Notes under the pieces: generated by a model
Database searches by the model: none
The model's input: the letters and a program-made list of their open reading frames with translations, nothing else
Told to the model about the DNA's origin: nothing
Position numbers and translations under genes: made by a program
Part shown: in pieces, positions 1 through 6,176 of the stretch
Numbering within the stretch: the first letter of the stretch is position 1
Layout of the letters: each line of letters starts with the position of its first letter
Assembly: GCA_903921405.1 (NCBI GenBank)
Contig: CAIXPV010000050.1
Span: forward strand, 1 to 14,405
Source of the DNA: an uncultured Actinomycetes bacterium
GTDB lineage: Bacteria; Actinomycetota; Actinomycetes; Nanopelagicales; Nanopelagicaceae
Reading direction: 5' to 3'
Length of the DNA stretch: 14,405 nucleotides

Positions 1-163
1 CCATCGGATTTTGTGTTCGTTGAGGAATTAGTGATCCTGGAATCGCTGCAACACCTAATAGCATCAATAAAATTAAGGCAGTTCGCATACTGGTCAACTG
101 CCTCCATGCAAATCGAAGTAAACCGATACTGCCAAGCTCTGGCATTTGGGTCTCTTGGCTCAC
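1..163 (-). CDS. resB: ResB-like cytochrome c biogenesis protein, N-terminal fragment
   Basis: Partial gene running off the left edge; only about 54 N-terminal residues are present. ResB (Ccs1) works with ResC/CcsA in system II cytochrome c maturation, delivering and attaching haem outside the membrane. The visible protein has the family's typical N-terminus: a short cytoplasmic lead, an amphipathic WRQLTSMRTALI segment, then a first membrane helix ending in IPGSLIPQR. The GTG at 163-161 directly follows the ccdA stop codon (TAAGTG) and has a GGTGG Shine-Dalgarno-like element at 169-173, five bases upstream. An in-frame ATG at 145-143 is the alternative start. The place after tlpA and ccdA matches Mycobacterium tuberculosis Rv0526-Rv0528. 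Family assignment is firm; the exact start is less so. Confidence 0.85.
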   Translation of the reverse strand, partial: MSQETQMPELGSIGLLRFAWRQLTSMRTALILLMLLGVAAIPGSLIPQRTQNPM

Positions 164-889
164 TTAAACCACCGGAATAAAATCTGAAATAAGTGCTCGC
201 AGTGAGTTCATAATCTGACCCCACATACCAGTGACTTGCAGTAGTCCAATGGCAATTAAAAATAGTCCACCGATTTTAGAAATTAGATCCCCTCGGCGCA
301 CAAGTACTTTACGGAGTTTTTCAGAACGATCAAGGAATACTCCTGATGCTATAAATGGAAGGCCTAAACCTAAGCAGTAACCAAGTGATAACACAGCACC
401 TCGAACTGCACTTGACTCTTGAAAAGCTAACGTCTGAACCGCTGCAAGTGCAGGACCTATGCAAGGCGTCCAACCAACTCCAAACAAAAATCCAAGAATT
501 GGGGCACCGATTAGACCACCTGTAGTTTTCATCCGAGGACGAATTGTTGGCATTAATGAAAACTTTCCTAAAAATACAAAGCCAAGCAAAATTGTGACTA
601 CGCCCAGTACCCGAGATATTGCGTCTTCATGGGCAGCTAATTGATTTCCTAATCCACCAAATACGGCGCCATACGAAACAAATACAGTGCTAAAGCCAAG
701 TACAAAAAGCAGAGAACCTAGAAACACTTTTCCGCGGTTACTAGAAAACCCTGCAGCAAAAGATAAATACCCCGGAACAAGTGGAAGTACGCATGGGGAG
801 AGAAATGAGATAAAGCCCGCAATAAAAGCGACTGGAAATGCCGTAATAAGGAATCCATCGAGGATCTGTTCTACAAAGAAATCCTTCAC
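164..889 (-). CDS. ccdA: CcdA, cytochrome c biogenesis transmembrane thiol-disulfide carrier
   Basis: A 241-residue polytopic membrane protein of the CcdA/DsbD-beta family, at the usual length. It passes reducing equivalents from cytoplasmic thioredoxin across the membrane to the extracytoplasmic TlpA/ResA-like protein, keeping apocytochrome c cysteines reduced for haem attachment. Both family signature segments with their redox cysteines are present: FLSPCVLPLVPGYL (Cys33) and GWTPCIGPAL (Cys143), each at the start of a helix hairpin, and about six hydrophobic segments are visible. The start is a GTG at 889-887 that overlaps the tlpA stop codon as GTGA (4 bp), implying translational coupling; no clear Shine-Dalgarno was seen. 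The next gene, resB, follows with zero spacing. An unneeded internal start or a DsbD role is unlikely given the neighbours. Confidence 0.95.
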   Translation of the reverse strand: MKDFFVEQILDGFLITAFPVAFIAGFISFLSPCVLPLVPGYLSFAAGFSSNRGKVFLGSLLFVLGFSTVFVSYGAVFGGLGNQLAAHEDAISRVLGVVTILLGFVFLGKFSLMPTIRPRMKTTGGLIGAPILGFLFGVGWTPCIGPALAAVQTLAFQESSAVRGAVLSLGYCLGLGLPFIASGVFLDRSEKLRKVLVRRGDLISKIGGLFLIAIGLLQVTGMWGQIMNSLRALISDFIPVV

Positions 890-1431
890 TCTGCGCTCAC
901 TTTTTCAATCAATGAAGAAAGCGAGGCGACCGTGACTTGCCCTGATATTCGCGCTGCAACCATGCCATTTCTATCAATAACCACGGTCGATGGAATTGCA
1001 TTCGCCGGCAACGAACCTTTGAAGCCAATCAATATCGAATCATCTATAAGCGTTGGGTACGGGATCTTAAACCGACGAGCAAATGCTTCGGCCGTTGGAG
1101 GATTATCCCGGGTAAGAATTCCAATGAAAGTAGTTTCGCTGTATTTCTTAGAAAGTGCTATCAAAGTAGGAATCTCTGCCCTACAAGGAGCACACCATGA
1201 TGCCCAAACATTAACGACGGTAACTCGACCAAAGCCGTAGGAATAATTTGTGCCCGACAGAGTCATGCCAGCAAGTGCGGGTGCCTCAATCCGATTTGCT
1301 ACGTCAATGTAGGCAACTGATCCATCTCCGGAAACAAAACTCTCTTGCGAAGTCTTACTGGTTCCGCGGCTGAATCCGACTAATACCAGTGCACAAATAA
1401 AAATGATAAGAACTTTATATCGATTTTTCAT
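886..1431 (-). CDS. TlpA/ResA-like extracytoplasmic thioredoxin-fold protein
   Basis: A 181-residue membrane-anchored thiol-disulfide oxidoreductase of the TlpA/ResA group, which reduces apocytochrome c cysteines using electrons from CcdA. The N-terminal hydrophobic segment (about residues 6-20) anchors or exports it. The thioredoxin fold follows with the active site WCAPC (79-83) and the cis-proline in AIPSTVVID (Pro147). The ATG overlaps the upstream stop by one base (TAATG), and AGGA at 1437-1440 lies five bases before it. The last four bases overlap ccdA. The place corresponds to Rv0526 in M. tuberculosis. The end of the hydrophobic segment reads LVGFS, which resembles a lipobox with Phe20 where cysteine would be, so this copy may be a signal-anchored protein rather than a lipoprotein. 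Confidence 0.92.
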   Translation of the reverse strand: MKNRYKVLIIFICALVLVGFSRGTSKTSQESFVSGDGSVAYIDVANRIEAPALAGMTLSGTNYSYGFGRVTVVNVWASWCAPCRAEIPTLIALSKKYSETTFIGILTRDNPPTAEAFARRFKIPYPTLIDDSILIGFKGSLPANAIPSTVVIDRNGMVAARISGQVTVASLSSLIEKVSAE

Positions 1432-2051
1432 TATTTTCCTGGAAGCAGGTGCCGTGCTGGTTCAGAATATGTCAATCCTGAAATCAGACCATCGTCATCA
1501 AAGTGAACACTTGTTACCGATGCTAGTGAGCACTCTCGCTTGCGTGGATCATGAATCAGTCGGCGACTTTCGATTGCACTGCGTAAAATCCAAATTGGAA
1601 GCTGATGTGAAACGCATATTGCATCTTTACCTTTTGCCGCCTCACGTGCCGCAAAAACTGCAGCAAGCATTCGATTTATCTGCTCGTCATATGGCTCACC
1701 CCATGATGGACGCCAAGGATTCCACAGATGTCTCCATGCAGCTGGGTGTCGCAAAACTCCATCGCCGACCCCAAATGGTTTTCCTTCAAATACATTTGCC
1801 GCCTCGATTAAACGTTCATCGGTTGTTATTGGAACTGAATGTGCGGCAGCAATTGGCGCAGCAGTCTCTTGTGCACGTTGCAGTGGTGAAACAAATAGTG
1901 CGCCAAGGTCTATCGACTTAGACCAATCTCCAAGTGTGCGAGCCATTTCTTGACCACGATCAGAAAGACGCCACCCAGGTTGGCGCCCATAGAGAATCTT
2001 CTGAGGGTTTTCTACTTCACCGTGACGAATCACATGGACAGTTGAACTCAT
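1431..2051 (-). CDS. Histidine phosphatase family protein (phosphoglycerate mutase-like)
   Basis: A 206-residue member of the histidine phosphatase superfamily, probably a cytoplasmic phosphatase; the substrate cannot be read from the sequence. The phosphoryl-accepting histidine is His10 in VIRHGEVENP. Further family landmarks are Arg59 in SPLQRAQETA, Glu83 in the LIEAANVFEGK segment, and the second catalytic histidine His149 in VSHQLPI. An in-frame ATG 57 bases upstream (2108) would overlap the divergent HAD gene. The ATG at 2051 is preferred because it gives the usual short lead before RHG and has a TATGCT -10 element exactly six bases upstream, consistent with a leaderless transcript. It is the first gene of the cytochrome c operon, as Rv0525 is next to Rv0526 in M. 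tuberculosis. Why a phosphatase belongs to this operon is not known. Confidence 0.88.
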   Translation of the reverse strand: MSSTVHVIRHGEVENPQKILYGRQPGWRLSDRGQEMARTLGDWSKSIDLGALFVSPLQRAQETAAPIAAAHSVPITTDERLIEAANVFEGKPFGVGDGVLRHPAAWRHLWNPWRPSWGEPYDEQINRMLAAVFAAREAAKGKDAICVSHQLPIWILRSAIESRRLIHDPRKRECSLASVTSVHFDDDGLISGLTYSEPARHLLPGK

Positions 2052-2057
2052 TGGATA

Positions 2058-2063
2058 AGCATA
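2058..2063 (-). promoter_or_regulatory. -10 element for leaderless cytochrome c operon
   Basis: TATGCT on the minus strand (TANNNT), separated by exactly TATCCA from the ATG at 2051. Transcription starting about seven bases downstream of the element would begin at the ATG itself. No Shine-Dalgarno and no convincing -35 were seen. Confidence 0.6.
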
Positions 2064-2089
2064 AAGCGTCCCAATTGGACCAAGTTCGT

Positions 2090-2095
2090 TAAGGT
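2090..2095 (+). promoter_or_regulatory. -10 element for leaderless HAD phosphatase gene
   Basis: TAAGGT followed by AGTGAC (six bases) and then the ATG at 2102. The AAGG inside it could also be read as a weak Shine-Dalgarno at seven bases. The leaderless reading is preferred because the same spacing recurs at other transcription-unit heads in the window. Confidence 0.55.
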
Positions 2096-2101
2096 AGTGA
2101 C

Positions 2102-2869
2102 ATGGCACTCACGGCGAAACGAGCAGCCTTTTTCGATGTAGATAACACGCTAATCCGTGGCTCCACCATCTATTTTCTGGGGCGTGGCATGTATCAGCGT
2201 GGATACTTCACGAAGAAGGACATCTCCCGATTCGTGCTTGCCAATCTGCGCTTTCGTTTAACTGGAAAAGAAAATAAGGAAGAGATCGCTCGCTTTCAAG
2301 AGTCGGCGACTAATTTTATTGGTGGCCACAGTGTCAAAGACATTGAGGCAATTGCCCAGGAGATTTACGATGAATTTGTTTCACCAGCCATCTGGCAAGG
2401 AACAATTGATATTGCGCAAAAACACTTAGCCAGCGGCGAAGAAGTGTGGTTAGTGACTGCAGCCCCCGAAGATATGGCTGTTCTCATCGCTAAGCGATTA
2501 GGTTTTACTGGTGCATTGGGAAGTAAGGCCCAGATTAAAGATGGCGCCTACACAGGTGAATTGGTTGGGGCGCTTTTGCATGGAAAAGAAAAAGTTACCG
2601 CAGTAAAGGAGCTGGCACAACGCGTTGGTTTAAATCTTGAGGATTGTTATGCATACTCTGATAGCAATAATGATCTTCCACTCTTGCAATGTGTGGGGCA
2701 TCCCTCGGCAATAAACCCCGATGCTATTTTGGGATTGCGCGCAATGGCCGAAGGGTGGCCAATTCACGATTTCCGTAGGGCCAGATTTATCGGTAGAGCT
2801 ATTTCGCCAGTTGTTGTGCGGGTGGCAGCGCTGGCAACCTGGCTAACCCCACGGAGAAAGCGTCGCTGA
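2102..2869 (+). CDS. HAD-IB family phosphatase (SerB-like)
   Basis: A 255-residue HAD superfamily hydrolase of subfamily IB, cytoplasmic and Mg-dependent, related to actinobacterial SerB1-type proteins. All four HAD motifs are visible: motif I FDVDNT (nucleophile Asp12, acid/base Asp14), motif II Thr119 in LVTAAP, motif III lysine in HGKEK (Lys162 or Lys164), and motif IV YSDSNNDLP (Asp187, Asp191). A helical cap lies between motifs I and II (about 20-110). The C-terminal part, from about 225, is basic with a hydrophobic stretch and ends in RRKRR, suggesting membrane or surface association. Phosphoserine is a possible substrate by analogy, but this subgroup includes enzymes acting on other phosphomonoesters, so no gene symbol is given. 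It is divergent from the histidine phosphatase across a 50-bp spacer. Confidence 0.9.
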   Translation: MALTAKRAAFFDVDNTLIRGSTIYFLGRGMYQRGYFTKKDISRFVLANLRFRLTGKENKEEIARFQESATNFIGGHSVKDIEAIAQEIYDEFVSPAIWQGTIDIAQKHLASGEEVWLVTAAPEDMAVLIAKRLGFTGALGSKAQIKDGAYTGELVGALLHGKEKVTAVKELAQRVGLNLEDCYAYSDSNNDLPLLQCVGHPSAINPDAILGLRAMAEGWPIHDFRRARFIGRAISPVVVRVAALATWLTPRRKRR

Positions 2870-2894
2870 TTACACAATAAGTAGTAAAGCCCAG

Positions 2895-2900
2895 TAATGT
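2895..2900 (+). promoter_or_regulatory. Putative -10 element upstream of helicase-associated gene
   Basis: TAATGT nine bases before the ATG at 2910. It matches TANNNT but with a longer spacer than the other genes, implying a leader of only about three bases. A TAG at 2901-2903 is in frame upstream, so the coding region cannot extend further. No Shine-Dalgarno is visible. Confidence 0.4.
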
Positions 2901-2909
2901 TAGCAAGTT

Positions 2910-5105
2910 ATGGAAATGCGCTCATTCTCCGACTACTTACGTAGTGTCGATGATGCTGCATTTTTGGCGCTCTTCAGTGCGCGGCCCGATCTTGTAACAC
3001 CAGTTCCCCCAGATATTGCATCACTTGCAGTGCGTGCATGTTCACCACCTAGTTTGGCCCGCGCAATTGATTCACTCAATCACTGGCAGTTCCAAGTTTT
3101 AGAAGCTGCAGCAGCTTTAACTGAACCTTTCACGCCTAAATCGGTAGTCGCTTTAACAGATAAAGCTAGTTCAACTGCGCTAGCCCATTTGATTTCAATA
3201 GGTTTGATTTATCCATCTGATGATGGAATGCGTCTTCCTTCTCAACTGCGAGATGTACTTGGAAATGAACCTGCGGGATTGGGGCCAGCGTCTATGGCCA
3301 AATTAAAACTGAGCGAACTCGATGATGCCCCCGCCGATGCGCGCCGAGCTTTAGAGCGTTTGGTGTGGGGCCCACCTCGCGGAAGTGTTGGGGATATTAA
3401 GAATCCCGGGCCAGGAGTTGCTTGGTTACTTGATCGAAAATTCCTAGTTCCTCTTGATCAACGAACTGTTGTTCTTCCCCGCGAAGTTGCGATCTATCTG
3501 CGCGGTGGAAAAATTCATAAAGAGAACTTAGTTAACCCACCACAGTTAACTGGTACAAAGCGAGATGAACGCCAAGTAAATCTGGCATCCATTGCCAATA
3601 TCTCAACTGTTGTGCGTTGGGTTGAAGAGCTACTAAATTTCTGGGCCGAAGAACCAGCAGATGCATTACGTGCCGGCGGATTAGGTGTGCGCGATTTAAA
3701 GATAATTTCAAACCACCTCGGTGTCGATGAATCATGTACGGCATTTATAACCGAGCTAGCGTATTTAACTTCGCTCATTAGTATCGATGCAGATGATCGA
3801 ATTATGCCGAGCAATAAATTCGACATCTGGTTAATGCAAACTCCGTCAGATCGATGGCAAGCATTGGCATCTGCCTGGTTAATTACCTCACGAGCAAGTG
3901 GCCTTGTGGGACGAGCTGACGCTAAGAATGTTGCAGCTCTTGGCCCTGAACTTGATCGCGTTAATGCCGCACGCGTGCGTGCATTGACTTTGTTAATTCT
4001 TAAAGAGAACACATCAATTGCCCCCGATCTAACAGCTTTTAACTCACTGTTGGCATGGCGTGCGCCAGTACGAAGAAATTCATCGATGCAGGAAGAGTTG
4101 GCATCATGGACATTGCGTGAGGCTGAATGGCTTGGAATAACAGGTCAAGGCGCTATCTCTAAGTACGGCATTGCCTTCCTTGAGGGCGGGGATTGTGAAA
4201 TTATCAATGAAGATCTTCCAAAGACTGTTGACCACATACTTATTCAAAGTGATAACACGGCAATTGCTCCCGGCCCACTTGAGCATGAGGTTTCCCAACA
4301 ATTAGCCATCATGGCTGACATTGAAAGTCGTGGGGGCGCAACTGTTTATCGATTTAGCGAATCCACAATTCGTAGAGCTTTAGATCATGGAAAGACTGGC
4401 GATGAGATTAAGGCCTTCTTAATTAAGACATCTAAGACTCCGATGCCACAACCTCTGGAGTATCTGATCGCAGATGTTTCTAAGAAACATGGAAAATTAA
4501 GAGTTGGAAATACCGCATCGTTTATCCGATGTGAAGATACCGCGTTAATCGCACAGATTATGAATGATAAGAAGTTAGAAGTGCTCGCATTTCGTCGCAT
4601 TGCACCTGAAGTGATCATTTGTAATCATGATGCCGCCGATGTCATGCGCTTTCTTAGAGAAGCCGGGTACTTGCCGGCTGCAGAGTCTGCAAATGGTTTA
4701 ATTTTGACTGGGGCTCGCTCTATTCGTGCGTTAACAAAGCCACGCCCTCCTCGAATTGTGGGAGAGATTGAAGTACCGACACTCGACATGCTCAATGCCG
4801 CTATTCGCGTGATACAAACTGGTGAAAAATCTAGTCACAAACAAGCGCGTTTGCGACAAGTTGCAAACGAGGCACTCGGGGCACTTCCTCGCAGCACCGC
4901 AAATGAAACAATGGATCTTGTAAATAAATATATCCAGGAAGAGAAATCGCTCTCGATTGGTTATGCCGATAACAACGGCGCAGTGACTCATAGGATTATT
5001 GATCCCATTCGAGTCAGTGCCGGAGCCTTGATTGCCCGAGATCACGCGACTGGTGAAGTGCAGTCCTTCCGAATTCCGCGCATCACCGGCGTAGCTGCGT
5101 TATAG
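2910..5105 (+). CDS. Helicase-associated protein (Rv0862c-like) with XPB-type N-domain and WYL-like C-terminus
   Basis: A 731-residue cytoplasmic protein resembling actinobacterial helicase-associated proteins such as M. tuberculosis Rv0862c, which is encoded beside the XPB helicase. It has no Walker motifs, so it is not a helicase itself. Residues about 1-120 form the family's N-terminal part (SFSDYLRSVDDAAFLALF, then a winged-helix-like stretch around 55-115). Residues about 443-587 align by eye with residues 6-157 of the XPB protein encoded downstream: HILIQSDNTA against PLIVQSDKTL, and KKHGKLRV against SRYGRLRL. Residues about 668-729 resemble a WYL domain: IGYADNNGAVTHRIIDPIRV followed by RDHATGEVQSFRIPRI. 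It likely acts with XPB in DNA repair or nucleic-acid sensing; this is inferred from context and the shared domain. The M20 gene follows after nine bases. Confidence 0.85.
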   Translation: MEMRSFSDYLRSVDDAAFLALFSARPDLVTPVPPDIASLAVRACSPPSLARAIDSLNHWQFQVLEAAAALTEPFTPKSVVALTDKASSTALAHLISIGLIYPSDDGMRLPSQLRDVLGNEPAGLGPASMAKLKLSELDDAPADARRALERLVWGPPRGSVGDIKNPGPGVAWLLDRKFLVPLDQRTVVLPREVAIYLRGGKIHKENLVNPPQLTGTKRDERQVNLASIANISTVVRWVEELLNFWAEEPADALRAGGLGVRDLKIISNHLGVDESCTAFITELAYLTSLISIDADDRIMPSNKFDIWLMQTPSDRWQALASAWLITSRASGLVGRADAKNVAALGPELDRVNAARVRALTLLILKENTSIAPDLTAFNSLLAWRAPVRRNSSMQEELASWTLREAEWLGITGQGAISKYGIAFLEGGDCEIINEDLPKTVDHILIQSDNTAIAPGPLEHEVSQQLAIMADIESRGGATVYRFSESTIRRALDHGKTGDEIKAFLIKTSKTPMPQPLEYLIADVSKKHGKLRVGNTASFIRCEDTALIAQIMNDKKLEVLAFRRIAPEVIICNHDAADVMRFLREAGYLPAAESANGLILTGARSIRALTKPRPPRIVGEIEVPTLDMLNAAIRVIQTGEKSSHKQARLRQVANEALGALPRSTANETMDLVNKYIQEEKSLSIGYADNNGAVTHRIIDPIRVSAGALIARDHATGEVQSFRIPRITGVAAL

Positions 5106-5108
5106 ACT
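5103..5108 (+). promoter_or_regulatory. -10 element for M20 peptidase, inside upstream stop codon
   Basis: TAGACT, whose first three bases are the TAG stop of the helicase-associated gene, followed by TATCTC (six bases) and the ATG at 5115. No Shine-Dalgarno precedes that ATG. This suggests that the M20-XPB pair starts its own leaderless transcript. Confidence 0.5.
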
Positions 5109-5114
5109 TATCTC

Positions 5115-6176
5115 ATGTTGTCAGCGCTAGAAAAACTCGTGCGGTTGGAGTCCCCAACTGAAGATCTAGAAGCTTGTCGCCACGTTATTGCACTGGCATC
5201 TGATTTAGCCAAAGAAATTTTAGGGTCACCTGCAACAATTCAAGAGGTTGGTGGTCGTCCAGTTTTTTGGTGGGGACCGCACGATTCAGAAGTAATCGTG
5301 CTTGCGCACTTAGATACCGTGTGGCCCAAAGGATCATTTGAGCCCGTATGGAGCGTAGAAGGCAATGCTGCGCGCGGTCCAGGAGTCTTCGATATGAAAG
5401 CCGGCTTTATTCAAGCGCTCTTTGCAATGAAGGGCATCGTTGGTGCTGCGGCGTTAGTTGCAACAACTGATGAAGAGACCGGAAGTGCAACAAGTAAAGA
5501 GTTCATCAAAGAGATTTCACGTAAGGCCAAAGCCGTCTTAGTAATTGAGGCTTCCCTTAATGGCAAAGTTAAAACTGGTCGCAAAGGTACTGCCATGTAT
5601 CAAATACGCATTCATGGAAAGGCATCACATGCCGGACTTGAACCTGAAAAAGGTGAAAATGCAACTGTTGAGATGGGTCATGCGATTCTTGCCGTTGCCG
5701 CTCTTGAAAATAAAGCACTCGGTACGACAGTAGTTCCAACAATGCTGCGGGCTGGCAATACAACTAATACTGTCCCTGATTTAGCAACTTTAGATATCGA
5801 TGTGAGATCTTTCTCAATGGTTGAAATCGAACGCGTAGATGCAGCAATTCGAAATATTCAGGCAATTAATCCTGCAACTCAATATGAAATCACAGGTGGA
5901 TTTAATCGTCCGCCGCTAGAGACTCCATCGACAATGGCTTTGTATGAGCGCGCAGCTAAAGTTGCTGCATCCTTAGGAATGCCGCCACTTGAACACGCAT
6001 CTGTTGGAGGTGCCAGTGATGGTAACTTCGCCGCAGCTGCTGGCGCGCAGGTCTTGGATGGTTTAGGTGCAGTTGGTGATGGTGCCCATGCTGCGCATGA
6101 ATGGGTAGATATAACGACTCTTGAGTCTCAAAGTGCACTATTGCATGGATTGATTAAGGACTTACTTAATGACTGA
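5115..6176 (+). CDS. M20 family zinc peptidase (glutamate carboxypeptidase / CPG2-like)
   Basis: A 353-residue cytoplasmic dinuclear-zinc hydrolase of peptidase family M20, nearest in layout to carboxypeptidase G2-type enzymes that release C-terminal glutamate from peptides or folate-like substrates. The complete metal set is visible by analogy with CPG2: His65 in LAHLDTVW, bridging Asp93 in GPGVFDMKAG, catalytic Glu120 and ligand Glu121 in TTDEETGS, Glu145 in LVIEASLNG, and His325 in GDGAHAAHEWV. The dimerisation domain (about 158-270) carries ASHAGLEPEKGENA with His172. No signal peptide is present. The start follows a -10 element at the leaderless spacing. The last eight bases overlap the XPB gene, whose Shine-Dalgarno (AAGGA, 6156-6160) lies inside this one. 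The true substrate is unknown, and no link to the helicase is established. Confidence 0.92.
   Translation: MLSALEKLVRLESPTEDLEACRHVIALASDLAKEILGSPATIQEVGGRPVFWWGPHDSEVIVLAHLDTVWPKGSFEPVWSVEGNAARGPGVFDMKAGFIQALFAMKGIVGAAALVATTDEETGSATSKEFIKEISRKAKAVLVIEASLNGKVKTGRKGTAMYQIRIHGKASHAGLEPEKGENATVEMGHAILAVAALENKALGTTVVPTMLRAGNTTNTVPDLATLDIDVRSFSMVEIERVDAAIRNIQAINPATQYEITGGFNRPPLETPSTMALYERAAKVAASLGMPPLEHASVGGASDGNFAAAAGAQVLDGLGAVGDGAHAAHEWVDITTLESQSALLHGLIKDLLND

Noticed and set aside
1403..1921. 172-codon open frame on the plus strand opposite the histidine phosphatase
   Set aside because: Lies fully antisense to a gene with complete catalytic motifs, has no start signal like its neighbours, and its protein shows only a His/Leu/Gln-rich shadow composition.
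2052..2108. Longer histidine phosphatase start at 2108
   Set aside because: Would overlap the divergent HAD gene and its -10 box, and adds residues before the usual VIRHG start; the ATG at 2051 has a -10 element at leaderless spacing.
3515..4012. 165-codon minus-strand open frame inside the helicase-associated gene
   Set aside because: Antisense shadow of a well-supported 731-codon gene; Ser/Arg-rich product with no recognisable domain.
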